Source: Rhodococcus coprophilus NBRC 100603 (GTDB lineage Bacteria; Actinomycetota; Actinomycetes; Mycobacteriales; Mycobacteriaceae). From it: a stretch of 64,000 bases of DNA. Below the pieces are notes generated by a model, which was not told the DNA's origin, ran no database searches, and saw only the letters and a program-made list of their open reading frames with translations. This document shows, in pieces, positions 22,201-32,077 of this stretch. The DNA lies in the NCBI RefSeq assembly GCF_001895045.1, contig NZ_BDAM01000001.1:806001-870000 (forward strand), given 5' to 3'. Within the stretch, counting starts at the first letter, position 1; each line of letters begins with the position of its first letter. Made by a program: the position numbers and the translations under genes.

Positions 22201-22627
22201 GGGACGTGAACAACGGAGTGTGCTGCTCCGGCGAGGTGAACAGACCGGTGGGTCCACCGACCGAAGTCTCCTGGACGGCCTCGCGCTCGGTGGTGAGAGC
22301 GTGCTCTTCGGCCGGTTCGGCCTCGGGTGCCTCGGCCGGGCTGTCCGTGCGTGCCTCCGGTGCCACCGGCGTGGCAGCAGCGTCCGGCGCTGTGCTCAGT
22401 GCGGCATACACCTCTTGGGCGACGTCTCTGTGCAGCGTGGCGTGCGCGCTGCTCAGCTGCGTTCCCAGCTCGGTGGCTTTCGCGATCACCTGCTTGCTGG
22501 TCAGTCCCAGCATCTTGGCGAGCGCGTGCACGCGAATTTTCGCGGGCAGGCTCGGTGCCTCGGCGTCGTCGGCGACGACGTCCGCGGACTCGATGGAATT
22601 GTTCTCCGGCGGCTCTTGATCGGCCAC
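19223..22627 (-). CDS. rne: Ribonuclease E/G family endoribonuclease with IF2-like N-terminus
   Basis: This 1134-aa RNase E/G initiates mRNA decay and rRNA maturation. A short domain at about residues 30-78 (KIRVHALAKMLGLTSKQVI) resembles the N-terminal domain of initiation factor IF2. A long acidic and basic low-complexity region (about 80-400) follows, then the catalytic core: VMVVRERTSGAHAGMT, the S1 domain from about 470 (NIYLGRVQNVLPSMEAAFID), DFIDMVLESNRDLVL and the zinc-link CEHCNGRG near 840. An acidic alanine-rich tail of about 270 residues ends with a basic patch. Scaffold arms on both sides of the core are typical of actinobacteria. The GTG start has AGGAG six bases upstream. Confidence 0.96.
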   Translation of the reverse strand: MADQEPPENNSIESADVVADDAEAPSLPAKIRVHALAKMLGLTSKQVIAKATELGTQLSSAHATLHRDVAQEVYAALSTAPDAAATPVAPEARTDSPAEAPEAEPAEEHALTTEREAVQETSVGGPTGLFTSPEQHTPLFTSPEPVAADAVAAPLFLQPVVPTPDDDADEEPVRPRRRRARRGAAAKDADEQTVEKTAEKTADKPTEKTVDKSSEKSGDADVQAEQADETPSREAGTEGTSGQGSDDDQDEHPRRRRRGRRGRGRGRGDSGDTDQHDESAEHDEKTAKDDKSDAVPAADSGDERSDKAAPPADEESPDRTKAEQAGSDDENADDDEQSDGTSRRRRRRRRRRGSADSDTDTSSDDDAVPTVVHEREPRPKARVKDEVQGISGSTRLEAKRQRRRDGREAGRRRPPILTESEFLARRESVDRVMVVRERTSGAHAGMTQVAVLEDGILVEHFVTTSGSASMVGNIYLGRVQNVLPSMEAAFIDIGRGRNGVLYAGEVNWEAAGLGGNSRKIEQALKPGDMVVVQVSKDPVGHKGARLTTQISLAGRFLVYVPGGSSTGISRKLPDTERKRLKDILREIVPSEAGVIIRTAAEGVSEDELAHDVTRLQTQWETISAQADKVQAEASGHPKALYEEPDLLVKVVRDLFNEDFSKLVIEGDNAWDTVESYIRTVAPDLLPRVERYRSNNSVDVFGAYRIDEQLAKALDRKVWLPSGGTLVIDRTEAMTVVDVNTGKFTGSGGNLEETVTRNNIEAAEEIVRQMRLRDIGGMIVVDFIDMVLESNRDLVLRRLTEALGRDRTRHQVSEVTSLGLVQMTRKRLGTGLVEAFSTTCEHCNGRGIIVHSEPIESKPQEESSRSQSGGSRRKRGRDKSAPEPAPEVVEEPAAAAPSHEELARRAAHPVALAMASHHPEHDEPESADSVSGSDETPVTGAADGVVVDGAATSVAESVTTADEDAAEAKTPAVEQADPVKISEPLRAADPERIAESARTDSGTGEDATTVTTAADEAEEVAEEVAAAEAAVAAEAPKSVEPEKVSAAEPEAEPAPRRRRARRVARAAAPAGDPEAAATVFVLPAPTADPAPESASVSAPDEAPTSTDEPPVKVVRRTRSRRAAGRPAGPPVDAEA

Positions 22628-23078
22628 GTAAGTCTCCTAAGCCCCCGGGCGCGTCCATCACCGACTCGTGCGATGTGAGCGGCCACGCGAGGGCGCTGCT
22701 TGTATGCCCGCGCCTGGGGCGCGAGTTCATCCGGTCTCGCATCACGCGGTCGTCCGGTGCCCGTTTTCACTGCACGGCCGAGCGATGCCTGGCTTGATCG
22801 CGGTTCGAGCGCCGGAACATCCAGCATGTCGCGGAGCGAGGTGGTTCCTTCGTCCTCTGCCACAGCGATGTCGGGCATCGATCCGTGATGTCGTTCGGTC
22901 GCCCCGGACGGGTTTCGTACGGTGCAACCTTCCCCAGTATCCCACACAGGTGTGCGCGGATACGCCAACGGCGCCCCGCGGGGCGCCGTCGGTCGATCTC
23001 CGAAGCTCGATTCGTGTGGTCGCGGGCGATTGCCGCAACGCACCGGCGGCGGCCGAACGACCACCGCCCGTTCATGGG
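22628..23078. other. Long rne leader/intergenic region
   Basis: These 451 bases between ndk and rne hold no supported gene. They contain the ndk hairpin at 22968-22989, and the rest is available for the rne promoter and 5' leader. In E. coli the rne leader is an autoregulatory target. Here the length is compatible with such control, but no conserved structure was recognised. Confidence 0.5.
22968..22989 (-). terminator. ndk terminator hairpin
   Basis: A perfect 22-base palindrome (acggcgccccg/cggggcgccgt) lies about 90 bases past the ndk stop on the minus strand. It has little T tract. Confidence 0.55.
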
Positions 23079-23498
23079 CTACTTGCCTGCCAGGGCCGGG
23101 AACCAGAGTGCGATCTCACGCTCTGCCGACTCCACCGAGTCGGAGCCGTGAACGAGGTTCTCGCCCGGATCGAGACCGAGGTCGCCGCGGATCGAGCCGG
23201 GCACCGCCTTCTCCACCGGATCGGTTCCGCCGGCGAGCTGACGGAACGCCGCGATTGCGCGCGGGCCCTCGAGCACCGCGGCCACGAGGGGTCCGCCGGT
23301 GATGAACTCGATCAGCGAGTCGTAGAAGGGCTTGCCCTCGTGCTCCGCATAGTGGGCCCCCGCGACCTCGACAGGGGCGACACGCAGCTCGAGAGCCACG
23401 ATGTCCAGTCCCTTGCGCTCGATGCGCGACAGGATTTCTCCGACGTGACGGCGGGCAACGCCGTCGGGCTTGATCAGTACCAGGGTGCGCTCAGTCAC
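23079..23498 (-). CDS. ndk: Nucleoside-diphosphate kinase
   Basis: This 139-aa enzyme balances NTP and dNTP pools. It begins [22 protein letters not shown], has the catalytic histidine in [16 protein letters not shown] and ends in WFPALAG. The GTG at 23498 gives the normal family length; the frame extends to 23621 without similarity. It sits 16 bases downstream of the DUF4233 gene, in the conserved valS-folC-DUF4233-ndk order. Confidence 0.97.
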   Translation of the reverse strand: MTERTLVLIKPDGVARRHVGEILSRIERKGLDIVALELRVAPVEVAGAHYAEHEGKPFYDSLIEFITGGPLVAAVLEGPRAIAAFRQLAGGTDPVEKAVPGSIRGDLGLDPGENLVHGSDSVESAEREIALWFPALAGK

Positions 23499-23514
23499 GC
23501 AACAAGCGTAGAGG

Positions 23515-23919
23515 TCAGCCACGCTGGCCCGGAAGCAGACCCCTCGATTCGCGATCCTTGATGTCTTTCCGCAGGTAGAGCAGGTAGGCCCAGACGACCG
23601 CGAAAAGCACGCCGACCGCACCCAGCGCGAGGTCGATTATGAAGCCGAGGAGAACGAGGGCCTGCAGTGTGAGGTTGAACGGGATCGCCCACGAGCGTCC
23701 CTGTACCCCCGCCCCGAGGATCATCGCTACGGCGAGACCGACGACGTACCCGCCGGACCATACGGTCAGGCCGCCACCGAGCGTCGCGATCACCGGGAGC
23801 ACCAGCAACACCACGATCGCTTCGAGGACGAGGGTCCCGGCCATCACGCCGCGGAAACCCTTCCATGGATCCCTGGTCGGCGGTCCGAACTCCGGTTCCG
23901 CAGGGTTCTGGTTGGTCAC
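23515..23919 (-). CDS. DUF4233 family membrane protein
   Basis: This 134-aa protein has four predicted membrane helices (about 26-46, 51-70, 80-98, 100-117) between a polar N-terminus containing [19 protein letters not shown] and a basic tail [13 protein letters not shown]. It matches DUF4233, an actinobacterial family of unknown role found beside folC. Its GTG start overlaps the folC stop by four bases (GTGA), so translation is probably coupled to folC. No function is claimed. Confidence 0.9.
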   Translation of the reverse strand: MTNQNPAEPEFGPPTRDPWKGFRGVMAGTLVLEAIVVLLVLPVIATLGGGLTVWSGGYVVGLAVAMILGAGVQGRSWAIPFNLTLQALVLLGFIIDLALGAVGVLFAVVWAYLLYLRKDIKDRESRGLLPGQRG

Positions 23920-25346
23920 GCGGGTTCCTTTCCGAACAAACTACGGGCGGCGCCCGCGGTCACCACCGAGCCGGTCACCACGACGCCCGCACCCGATACT
24001 GCCTCACCGGGCTCGCCGACTTCCTCGGCGATCGCGATCGCGGTCTCGATGGCGTCCGGGAGCGTCTCCGCGGTCACGACACGTTCGTCGCCGAACCGCG
24101 CGACGGCGATATCGGCGAGTCGTTCGACGTCCATGGCGCGGGGCGACCCGTTGTGGGTAACGACGATCTCGTCGAAGACCGGCTCGAGCGCCTCGATGAG
24201 CCCTGCCACATCCTTGTCCGCCATCACGCTGACGACGCCGACGAGCTTGCGGAAGTCGAACTCGTCGGCGAGCGCGGCGGCGAGCGCCTTCGCGCCGTGC
24301 GGATTGTGTGCCGCATCGAGGAAGACGGTCGGCGCGTTCCGGACGCGCTCGAGGCGACCGGGATTGACCACCGAGGCGAATGCTTCGCGTACGGCGTCCA
24401 CGTCGAGTTGCTTCTGCGGGCCGGCGCCGAAGAACGCTTCCACGGCTGCCAGCGCCACCACGGCGTTGTGAGCCTGATGCTCACCGTGGAGCGGCAGGAA
24501 GATGTCGGTGTACACGCCACCGAGTCCTTGGAGGTCGAGTTGCTGCCCTCCCACCGCCACGGCACGGCGCACGACCGAGAATTCCGACCCTTCGCGCGCG
24601 ACGGCGGCGTCGGCTTCGACGGACTGCCGTAGCAGGACCTCCATGGCCTCAGGCTCCTGCTGCGCGATCACGGCCACCGTGTCGCGTGGGACGAGATCGT
24701 CGCCCCGGGCCTTCTTGATGATCCCGGCCTTCTCCCCCGCTATCTCGGTGAGCGTCTCACCGAGATAGCCGGTGTGGTCGATCCCGATCGGGGTGATCAC
24801 AGCGACCTGGCCGGTGACCACGTTGGTGGCGTCCCAGCGCCCCCCGAGGCCCACTTCGACGACCGCGACGTCGACAGGCGCGTCCGCGAACGCCGCGAAC
24901 GCCATCGCGGTGGTCACCTCGAACTTGCTCATCTTCGGCCCGCCCGCGGCCTCGGACTGCTCGTCGACCATGCGCACGTAGGGCTCGATGTCGCGGTAGG
25001 TGTCGACGTAGGTTCGCGGCGACACCGGTGCGCCGTCGATGCTGATGCGCTCGGTCGCGAGCTGCAGATGCGGGCTGGTGGTGCGGCCCACGCGGTGGTG
25101 CATCCGGGTCAGGAGCGCGTCGATCATCCGGGTCACGGAGGTCTTGCCGTTGGTGCCCGCCACGTGGATCGCCGGGTAGTTGTTCTGCGGCGAGCCCAGG
25201 ATGTCCATCAGTGCCGCGATACGCGCGAGCGACGGTTCGATCTTGGTCTCCGGCCAGCGTTGGTCGAGTTCCGCCTCGACCAGCGCCAGTTCGGCGACAT
25301 CGACCGGGGACGATCCCCCGGGATTACCGGGATTGTCGGTGGTCAC
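23916..25346 (-). CDS. folC: Folylpolyglutamate synthase/dihydrofolate synthase
   Basis: This 476-aa Mur-ligase-type enzyme adds glutamates to folates, and in many bacteria also to dihydropteroate. The ATP loop [14 protein letters not shown] is near residue 64. Also seen are [38 protein letters not shown] with the carbamylated-lysine region AGEKAGIIK, and [13 protein letters not shown]. The GTG start overlaps the valS stop by four bases. It acts in one-carbon cofactor supply in the cytoplasm. Confidence 0.95.
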   Translation of the reverse strand: MTTDNPGNPGGSSPVDVAELALVEAELDQRWPETKIEPSLARIAALMDILGSPQNNYPAIHVAGTNGKTSVTRMIDALLTRMHHRVGRTTSPHLQLATERISIDGAPVSPRTYVDTYRDIEPYVRMVDEQSEAAGGPKMSKFEVTTAMAFAAFADAPVDVAVVEVGLGGRWDATNVVTGQVAVITPIGIDHTGYLGETLTEIAGEKAGIIKKARGDDLVPRDTVAVIAQQEPEAMEVLLRQSVEADAAVAREGSEFSVVRRAVAVGGQQLDLQGLGGVYTDIFLPLHGEHQAHNAVVALAAVEAFFGAGPQKQLDVDAVREAFASVVNPGRLERVRNAPTVFLDAAHNPHGAKALAAALADEFDFRKLVGVVSVMADKDVAGLIEALEPVFDEIVVTHNGSPRAMDVERLADIAVARFGDERVVTAETLPDAIETAIAIAEEVGEPGEAVSGAGVVVTGSVVTAGAARSLFGKEPA

Positions 25347-28003
25347 GCCTGGCCCAACTCCTTCAGACGCGCGTCGATGCGGGCGATCTCTTCTTCGGCG
25401 ACCTGCTTGCGCGTTCGGATCTTCGCCACCACCGGCTCGGGTGCCTTCGCGAGGAACGCATCGTTGGACAGCTTGCCGGACGTGGCCGCGAGATCCTTCT
25501 CGGCCGCCGCGAGATCCTTGCGCAGGCGTGCGATCTCGGCTCCGATGTCGATGGTGCCCGAGGTGTCGAGCTCGACGATGACGGTGGCACGGGTCAGGCG
25601 CACCTCGATGGACGCGGTCGCCGAGAAGCCGTCCTCCGGGTCGGTGAGACGCGCGAGCGAACGCACCGCCGGAACCTGGGCGACGAGATCTGCGTCCTCG
25701 ATGCCCGCGAGCCGCGCCGCGACCTTCTGCGACGGCTTGAGGCCCTGGTCGCTGCGGAACCTGCGGATCTCGGTGACGAGCTTCTGCATGTCCTCGACCC
25801 GGCGCAGGGCGTCGTCGTCGGCGGGCACACCGCTTGCAACCGGCCAGGACGCGACCACCAGCGACTCGCCACCGGTGAGCACCTTCCAGAGCGTTTCGGT
25901 GACGAACGGGATGACCGGGTGCAGCATCCGGAGCAACTGGTCGAGCACGGTGCCGAGCACGGCCTTGGTGTTCGCGGCCCGGACGTCACCTTCCGCGAAC
26001 TGCACCTTGGCGAGTTCGAGGTACCAGTCGCACACCTCGTCCCACGCGAAGTGGTACAGCGCCTCGCACGCCTTGGAGAATTCGAACTTCTCGAAGGCCT
26101 CGTCGACCTCGGCGCGTACCTGGTCGAGCCGGTCGAGGATCCACCGGTCGGCGTCGGTGAGGTCGCCGCGCGCCGGGATCTCGCTCACCACAGCGCCGTT
26201 CATCAGCGCGAACTTGGTGGCGTTGAACAGCTTGTTCGCGAAGTTCCGGGACGACTGCGCGTGGTCCTCGCCGACGGACAGGTCGGCACCGGGGTTCGCG
26301 CCGCGCGCGAGTGTGAAGCGAAGCGCATCCGCACCGAAACGGTCGACCCAGTCGAGCGGATCGATGCCGTTGCCGCGCGACTTGGACATCTTCTTGCCGT
26401 GCTGGTCGCGGACGAGCCCGTGCAGGAACAGATCCTTGAACGGCACCTTGCCCCCGCCGATCGCCTCGTCGCCGGCGACGTACGTGCCGAACATCATCAT
26501 GCGGGCGACCCAGAAGAACAGGATGTCGTAACCGGTGACGAGAACACTGGTGGGATAGAACTTTTCGAGTTCCGGGGTCTTGTCGGGCCAGCCCATCGTC
26601 GAGAACGGCCACAGGCCGGAGGAGAACCATGTGTCGAGCACATCGGGGTCCTGCTCCCAGCCTTCGGGCGCGGTCTCGTCGGGGCCGAAGCACTGCACCT
26701 GCCCCTCGGGGCCGTACCAGATCGGGATGCGGTGACCCCACCACAACTGCCGCGAGATGCACCAGTCGTGCATGTTGTCGACCCACGCGAACCAGCGCGG
26801 TTCCTGGCTCTTGGGGTGAATGACCATGTCGCCGTTGCGCACTGCGTCACCGGCCGCTTCGGCGAGCTTGTCGACCTTGACCCACCACTGCATCGACAGA
26901 CGAGGCTCGATCGTCTCGCCGGACCGCTCCGAGTGGCCGACGCTGTGGACGTACGGACGCTTCTCGGCGACGACGCGGCCCTGCTCGGCGAGTTCCTCAC
27001 GAATCTTGACGCGCGCCTCGAACCGGTCCATGCCGTCGAAACGCGTTCCGCTGTCCGCGATCTTGCCCGTCTTGTCCATGATCGTGGGCATCGGAAGGTT
27101 ATGCCGCAGACCCATCTCGAAGTCGTTGGGGTCGTGCGCGGGGGTGATCTTCACCGCTCCGGTTCCGAACTCCGGATCGACGTAGTCGTCGGCGATCACA
27201 GGGATCTGCCGTCCGGTGATGGGGTGGTAGATCGTCGTTCCCACGAGGTGCTTGTAGCGCTCGTCCTCGGGGTGCACTGCGACAGCGGTGTCACCGAGCA
27301 TCGTCTCGACACGGGTGGTCGCGACGATGACGTGCGGCTCGGAGTCGTCGAGGGAGCCGTAGCGCAGCGACACGAGCTCGCCTTCGACCTCCTCGAACTT
27401 GACCTCGATGTCGGAGATCGCGGTCTGGAGCACCGGCGACCAGTTGACCAACCGCTCGGCGCGGTAGATCAAGCCGTCGTCGTACATGCGCTTGAAGATC
27501 GTCTGCACGGCGCGGGAGAGGCCCTCGTCCATCGTGAAGCGGTCGCGCGACCAGTCGACGCCGTCACCGATCCGACGCATCTGGCCCTGGATGGTTCCGC
27601 CGGACTCACGTTTCCAGTCCCACACCTTCTCGACGAACCGCTCGCGGCCGAAGTCTTCCTTCGTCTTGCCGTCGGCGGCGAGTTGCTTTTCCACCACGGT
27701 CTGGGTCGCGATGCCCGCGTGGTCCATTCCGGGGAGCCAGAGCACCTCCGAGCCCTGCATGCGCTTGCGGCGGGTCAGCGCATCCATCAGCGTGTGATCG
27801 AGTGCGTGCCCCATGTGCAGGCTGCCCGTGACGTTGGGCGGCGGCAGCACGATGGAGTAGCCCGGCTTGTCGCTTGCCGGATCCGCCTCGAAGTAACCGG
27901 CGTCCACCCACCCCTGATAGAGCTCGGCCTCGACAGCGCTGGGGTCCCAGCTCTTGGGGAGGGCATCTGCGGGATTCTGGGGGTTCTCTGGCGCACTGGT
28001 CAC
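25343..28003 (-). CDS. valS: Valyl-tRNA synthetase
   Basis: This 886-aa class-I synthetase charges tRNA-Val. The HIGH-type motif is in [17 protein letters not shown] (about residue 66), the CP1 editing domain lies in the middle ([20 protein letters not shown]), [15 protein letters not shown] is near residue 537, and the C-terminal coiled coil (about 815-886) has [20 protein letters not shown]. The GTG at 28003 is taken as the start because upstream in-frame sequence has no similarity. It leads the folC-DUF4233-ndk run. Confidence 0.97.
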   Translation of the reverse strand: MTSAPENPQNPADALPKSWDPSAVEAELYQGWVDAGYFEADPASDKPGYSIVLPPPNVTGSLHMGHALDHTLMDALTRRKRMQGSEVLWLPGMDHAGIATQTVVEKQLAADGKTKEDFGRERFVEKVWDWKRESGGTIQGQMRRIGDGVDWSRDRFTMDEGLSRAVQTIFKRMYDDGLIYRAERLVNWSPVLQTAISDIEVKFEEVEGELVSLRYGSLDDSEPHVIVATTRVETMLGDTAVAVHPEDERYKHLVGTTIYHPITGRQIPVIADDYVDPEFGTGAVKITPAHDPNDFEMGLRHNLPMPTIMDKTGKIADSGTRFDGMDRFEARVKIREELAEQGRVVAEKRPYVHSVGHSERSGETIEPRLSMQWWVKVDKLAEAAGDAVRNGDMVIHPKSQEPRWFAWVDNMHDWCISRQLWWGHRIPIWYGPEGQVQCFGPDETAPEGWEQDPDVLDTWFSSGLWPFSTMGWPDKTPELEKFYPTSVLVTGYDILFFWVARMMMFGTYVAGDEAIGGGKVPFKDLFLHGLVRDQHGKKMSKSRGNGIDPLDWVDRFGADALRFTLARGANPGADLSVGEDHAQSSRNFANKLFNATKFALMNGAVVSEIPARGDLTDADRWILDRLDQVRAEVDEAFEKFEFSKACEALYHFAWDEVCDWYLELAKVQFAEGDVRAANTKAVLGTVLDQLLRMLHPVIPFVTETLWKVLTGGESLVVASWPVASGVPADDDALRRVEDMQKLVTEIRRFRSDQGLKPSQKVAARLAGIEDADLVAQVPAVRSLARLTDPEDGFSATASIEVRLTRATVIVELDTSGTIDIGAEIARLRKDLAAAEKDLAATSGKLSNDAFLAKAPEPVVAKIRTRKQVAEEEIARIDARLKELGQA

Positions 28004-28098
28004 CAGCCAATCGTAAGCGTCGAGCACAAACCGGCTGGACACGGCCCGTCCGCCGCCGTCCGCGTCCGGGACCTGGTACGGGACCGGTCCGCGAGCCC

Positions 28099-30087
28099 TC
28101 AGCCCAGGATCTCCGGCAGTTCGAGCGGCCGGCCCAGGACATGCTCGGACAGGAACGCTTCGACCACCCGGTACCAGAGCTTGGTGTGCTGCGGGCTGAG
28201 TACCCAGTGGCCCTCGGACGGGAAGTACAGGAATCGGTGAACGGTCGTGCCGTCGTCCTCGGCGGGCAACCCGGATTCGTCGAGCAACTCGTACCACAGC
28301 CGCAGGGCTTCGCCGATAGGCACGCGATAGTCCTTGTCACCATGGATGACCAGCATCGGAGTGACGATGTCGGCAACGAAAAGGTGCGGAGAGTTCTCGA
28401 CGGCCATCTCGGGGGTCATCTCCCGCTGCCAGTACCAGGCGACATCGGTGGTCGGCGTGAACTGGTCGAGCGCCCACAGACCCGCATGGGTGACGACGGC
28501 GCGGAAGCGGTCGGTGTGCCCGGCCACCCAGTTCGCCATGTAACCGCCGAACGATCCGCCCATCACCGCGGTGCGATCGGCGTCGACGTCGGTACGGGCG
28601 ACGGCCTCGTCGGTGATCGCCATGAGGTCGGTGTACGGTTCGGCTCCCCACCGGCCCCAACCGCGCCGGACGAACTCTTCGCCGTACCCGGTGGACAGTG
28701 CGGGGTCCGGCAGCAACACTGCGTAACCCCGCGCCACCAGCAGCCACGGATTCCATCGCCACGACCAGGTGTTCCAACTGCCCATCGGCCCTCCGTGAAT
28801 CCACAGCAGGAGCGGGACGGGCGACCGGTCGCTCGCGTCGTGGGGCAGCACCAGCCAGCCGCGCAGCGGGGTTCCGTCGGCTCCGGTCGTGGTGATCTCG
28901 GTGTGCCGGCCCGGCAGTTCCGGTAGCTCGGTGGGTGCCTGCAACGGAGTCACGGTGCCGGCGTCGGGTCCTGTCAGGGAGATGCGGACGGGGTGAGGCG
29001 GCATGCGGTACGAGGCTCGCAGTGCGTAGAGCGAAGTGCCGTCGGGCGCGACCCGCACGTCCGTGTAGGCCTCGTCCCCGCCGGTGAGAGCGTCGGGACG
29101 GTCCGCTCCCGAGCGAAGTACGAAGATGGGGGCGCGTCCGTGGTCGTCCGCGGTGAGAACGAGCCCGGACCCGTCGGGAAGCCACGCGATCGAGGTGGGC
29201 AGACGATCCCAGCCCGGTGCCGCGACAGTGGTGGTGCCGGTCGCGAAGTCGAGCACGCGCAAGGTCGCCTTCGGGGGCGTGTCGGGATCGCTTGCCGCGT
29301 CGTGCAGGTAGGCGAGCCTGGTCTCGTCGGGCGAGACAACAGGATGGAGCGCGTCCCCGGTGGGATCGTCGACGAGCGGCGTGCGCAGCCCGGTAGCGAG
29401 GTCGATCCGCACGAGGGTGGTCCGCCGGGAGGCACGCGGGCCGGATACGACCCAGGTGGACACGGCGAACGACCCGGTGGCGGCAAGGTCGAGTTGCGCG
29501 TCGCGCAGAGCACCCCGGATACCCGGCGTCAGGTCGACGAGTTCGCCGTTGCCCCCGACGCTGAGCAGATGCGGGCGGTCCGGCCCGAGGTCGTGATCCC
29601 AGTACCGCACCGGGAAGCCGGTGTGCAGCATCGCCGTGACCTTCGCGTCGTCGCGCGCTTCCCGAAGGCGTTCGTCGTCGCTCTCCTGGTGACCGAGCAC
29701 GCTCGCGGTGGCGACGATACGGTCTGCACCGGTCGCGGCATGCACCGTCGCGATGCCACCCTTGCGACCGGCGACCGGGGCCGCTTCGCCTCCGGCCGCG
29801 GGAAGCCGCCACAGCGAGGCCGGTTCTCCGTCGACCCGGGACGCCGTGAACAGCAGGTCGCCCTCGACCGTGAACGCCGGGTTCGATTCCCCGGTCACGC
29901 GGTGGGTCAGTCGACGGGCAGTCGCGTGACCGGCCGGGTCGATTTCCCACAGGGCTCCGGTGAAGGCGGTGGCCTTCTCGTCGAGCACCGATTGGGCGAG
30001 GACCAGCCGAGTCCCGTCGGGCGACATCACCAGCGCTGTGGCACGCGGCAACGCGAGGTACTCGTCGAGGTCGTCGAAGGCGGTCAT
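28099..30087 (-). CDS. Prolyl-oligopeptidase family serine peptidase (S9)
   Basis: This 662-aa protein has an N-terminal beta-propeller (about 1-390, repeated [12 protein letters not shown]-like blades) and a C-terminal alpha/beta-hydrolase domain. The triad is visible: serine in [11 protein letters not shown] (about 511), aspartate in [11 protein letters not shown] (about 586) and histidine in FPSEGHWVL (about 626). The IHGGP oxyanion motif and a [12 protein letters not shown] loop are also typical of acylaminoacyl-peptidase/DPP-like S9 members. No signal peptide is seen, so it is cytoplasmic and would trim peptides. It lies between valS and a small anchored protein on the same strand. Confidence 0.93.
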   Translation of the reverse strand: MTAFDDLDEYLALPRATALVMSPDGTRLVLAQSVLDEKATAFTGALWEIDPAGHATARRLTHRVTGESNPAFTVEGDLLFTASRVDGEPASLWRLPAAGGEAAPVAGRKGGIATVHAATGADRIVATASVLGHQESDDERLREARDDAKVTAMLHTGFPVRYWDHDLGPDRPHLLSVGGNGELVDLTPGIRGALRDAQLDLAATGSFAVSTWVVSGPRASRRTTLVRIDLATGLRTPLVDDPTGDALHPVVSPDETRLAYLHDAASDPDTPPKATLRVLDFATGTTTVAAPGWDRLPTSIAWLPDGSGLVLTADDHGRAPIFVLRSGADRPDALTGGDEAYTDVRVAPDGTSLYALRASYRMPPHPVRISLTGPDAGTVTPLQAPTELPELPGRHTEITTTGADGTPLRGWLVLPHDASDRSPVPLLLWIHGGPMGSWNTWSWRWNPWLLVARGYAVLLPDPALSTGYGEEFVRRGWGRWGAEPYTDLMAITDEAVARTDVDADRTAVMGGSFGGYMANWVAGHTDRFRAVVTHAGLWALDQFTPTTDVAWYWQREMTPEMAVENSPHLFVADIVTPMLVIHGDKDYRVPIGEALRLWYELLDESGLPAEDDGTTVHRFLYFPSEGHWVLSPQHTKLWYRVVEAFLSEHVLGRPLELPEILG

Positions 30088-30125
30088 GCCGGAACCCTAG
30101 CGTCAGAGCGCACCTCGCGGACCGG

Positions 30126-30566
30126 TCACGACGAAGGCGGGCACAGACCCTCTCGCGCGCGATTCCAGAAGGGGAACAGCTCCGGGCTTCCCGCTTCCGG
30201 GTGCCACACGCGGCCGAGATCGACGAATTCGAGCTGCGTTTGCCCCGGCTGCCCGATCAGGCTGCACGCTTCGACGAGGAGGGCGGCCGACTCGTCGAAG
30301 CCGATCGTCGCGGCCCACGGACCGAGGTCGGTGCCGCGCACGAATTCGTCCAGTCGCGGGGCGATCCGGTTGTACGTGGTCTGCAAGGACAAGCTGCACG
30401 GAGCGCCGAACAACTCACCGCACGTGGTGGGCGTGCCGTCGAGAACTACCCGGGTGTCCTCGACGGTCCGTGTCGAGTCGGAGTCGGACACGCCCCGCAA
30501 GGCGAAGTAGAAACCGGCAGCGACGACCGCCACGAGCACCAGCACCACACCGAAGAAGCGTGTCAT
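30126..30566 (-). CDS. Small membrane-anchored hypothetical protein
   Basis: This 146-aa protein has one N-terminal membrane helix (about residues 4-24, FFGVVLVLVAVVAAGFYFAL) without a lipobox. An exported domain with four cysteines follows (CGELFGAPC, EACSLIG and a terminal C), which could form two disulfides. I do not recognise the family. AGGGG precedes the ATG closely. It lies 38 bases upstream of the S9 peptidase and may share its transcript. Confidence 0.7.
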   Translation of the reverse strand: MTRFFGVVLVLVAVVAAGFYFALRGVSDSDSTRTVEDTRVVLDGTPTTCGELFGAPCSLSLQTTYNRIAPRLDEFVRGTDLGPWAATIGFDESAALLVEACSLIGQPGQTQLEFVDLGRVWHPEAGSPELFPFWNRAREGLCPPSS

Positions 30567-30755
30567 CGTCCCCTCGCCTCAGCCGTCACGTGTCTCAGCC
30601 GTCACATGTGCCCATGTTGCCGGACACAGACCGCGCACACCGGGCGTTTCGCCGATGACCGGTGTGGGCCGTCACGGGACTGTTGTTAGGCTGGGACGCC
30701 TGCTGCCGATCGCGTGATCCGTCCGCGATCACCCCTGCCGAACGGAGAACTCATC

Positions 30756-31547
30756 GTGGTCGATCTCGCCTTCGTCATCGCCGGATCGGAAGCCACCGGA
30801 GGTGCCGGGTTGCAGGTGGATCTCAAGACGTTCCAGCAACTCGGCGTGTACGGCGTCGGCACCATCACCTGCATCGTGTCGTTCGACCCGAACAACAATT
30901 GGGGACACCGTTTCGTGCCGATCGAACCGCAGGTCATCGCGGACCAGATCGAGGCTGCGACGGCAGCACACGATCTCGATGTCGTGAAGATCGGCATGCT
31001 GGGCACTCCGGCGACCATCAACGTGGTCGCGGACGCTCTGAGCAGCCGGACGTGGCGGCACGTCGTGCTCGACCCGGTACTGATCTGCAAGGGGCAGGAA
31101 CCCGGGGCGGCGCTCGATACCGACAACGCCCTGCGCACCCAGATCCTCCCCCACGCCACCGTGGTCACACCGAACCTGTTCGAGGCCCGCACGTTGTCCG
31201 GCATGGACAGCATCGATTCGGTCGACGATCTCGTCGAGGCGGCAAAGCGCATCCACGACCTCGGCCCTCAGTACGTCGTCGCGAAGGGCGGCGTCGAACT
31301 CACCGGCGACGATGCCGTGGACGTACTCTTCGACGGCCGAGAGGTCACATTGCTCTCGACACCCAAGATCGGTAGCGAGCGGGTTTCCGGCGCCGGTTGC
31401 ACTCTCGCCGCAGCGATCACCGCGGAACTGGCGAAGGGCACCGAAGTGACTGCCGCGGTGCAGATCGCAAAGGACTTCGTCACCAAGGGCATCGAGGGCC
31501 GGGTTTCGGGCCACACCCCCTTCGACACGGTGTGGCAGGGCGCCTGA
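30756..31547 (+). CDS. pdxK: Pyridoxine kinase (ThiD-like PdxK)
   Basis: This 263-aa ribokinase-fold enzyme phosphorylates pyridoxine-type B6 vitamers; the same fold includes HMP kinases. The N-terminus has GAGLQVDLKTFQQLGVYG, followed by DPVLICKGQEP, LPHATVVTPNLFEARTLSG and the anion-hole loop SGAGCTLAAAI. The CKG and NLFEA segments resemble staphylococcal PdxK (ThiD2 type) more than classical ThiD. The GTG at 30756 has GGAG at 30744-30747. An HMP-kinase role cannot be excluded. It stands alone, upstream of the type VII module. Confidence 0.88.
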   Translation: MVDLAFVIAGSEATGGAGLQVDLKTFQQLGVYGVGTITCIVSFDPNNNWGHRFVPIEPQVIADQIEAATAAHDLDVVKIGMLGTPATINVVADALSSRTWRHVVLDPVLICKGQEPGAALDTDNALRTQILPHATVVTPNLFEARTLSGMDSIDSVDDLVEAAKRIHDLGPQYVVAKGGVELTGDDAVDVLFDGREVTLLSTPKIGSERVSGAGCTLAAAITAELAKGTEVTAAVQIAKDFVTKGIEGRVSGHTPFDTVWQGA

Positions 31548-31664
31548 GCGCCGTGCGCGCGGGCGTGTGGCCCACAGCGCGCACAATCGATTCGATCTTG
31601 ATACCCTGTCGCCGATGTCGCCGGACGGGGGGTCGGCGTCGCCGGCCGATCAGGGGGGATCGTT

Positions 31665-31787
31665 GTGACCTTACCGTCGCATGAACCAGCACCACGTCTG
31701 CAAAGTCCTTGTGCCCGAGTGCCGTACGACCGCGAAGACCCTCACACGGGCACCGCGGACGCGATGCGCCGGCAGGCGACGCGTTGA
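31665..31787 (+). CDS. Possible 40-aa leader ORF of the type VII module
   Basis: A GTG at 31665 preceded by AGGGGGG opens a 40-codon frame (VTLPSHEPAPRLQSPCARVP at its start). The frame ends in a TGA that overlaps the likely TTG start of the next gene (TTGA). The ribosome site is strong and the overlap suggests translational coupling. The peptide is proline- and arginine-rich, resembles nothing I know, and may only serve to deliver ribosomes. Confidence 0.35.
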   Translation: MTLPSHEPAPRLQSPCARVPYDREDPHTGTADAMRRQATR

Positions 31788-32074
31788 GCTTGGGCGTCGA
31801 TCCGAGCGAACTCCTGCGTGCCGCAGCACGATACGAAGACTCCGCCCGGGTGGTGGCGAAGGCACTCGACCCGCTTCCCGAGACGGTGCGAGGGGGTGCG
31901 GCCACCGGCACGCTCGCCGGAATACTCGGTCGAGCCGCTGCTGATGTCGCCGGTCTCGTGCAGACGCTCGGTATCACTGCGGGCATGCTCAATTCCTGCG
32001 CCGAGGCGTACCGCGACAGCGACGCCGGCACCGCCGCGCGGATCGTTACCGCCTGGCCCGACCGGGGTGAGTGA
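31784..32074 (+). CDS. EspC-like type VII secretion target/partner protein
   Basis: This protein of about 96 aa has two predicted helices. It begins LSLGVDPSELLRAAARYEDS, the layout of the EspC (DUF2580, T7SS_ESX_EspC) family. These are small partners that pair with larger ESX substrates. A helical TLGITAGMLNSCAEAYRDSD hairpin completes it. The start is probably the TTG at 31784 (AGG seven bases upstream); the frame is open from 31709. Four bases separate its stop from the next GTG. No ESX core genes (EccC etc.) are in the window, so the secretion machinery must lie elsewhere. Confidence 0.7.
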   Translation: MSLGVDPSELLRAAARYEDSARVVAKALDPLPETVRGGAATGTLAGILGRAAADVAGLVQTLGITAGMLNSCAEAYRDSDAGTAARIVTAWPDRGE

Positions 32075-32077
32075 GCC

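Noticed and set aside
19706-22678. A 990-codon plus-strand open frame opposite rne
   Set aside because: It mirrors the biased codons of rne and shows only low-complexity residues. Long antisense frames are expected at this GC content.
25211-28240. A 1009-codon plus-strand frame opposite valS
   Set aside because: It is an antisense shadow of valS; its translation resembles no protein family and valS is unmistakable.
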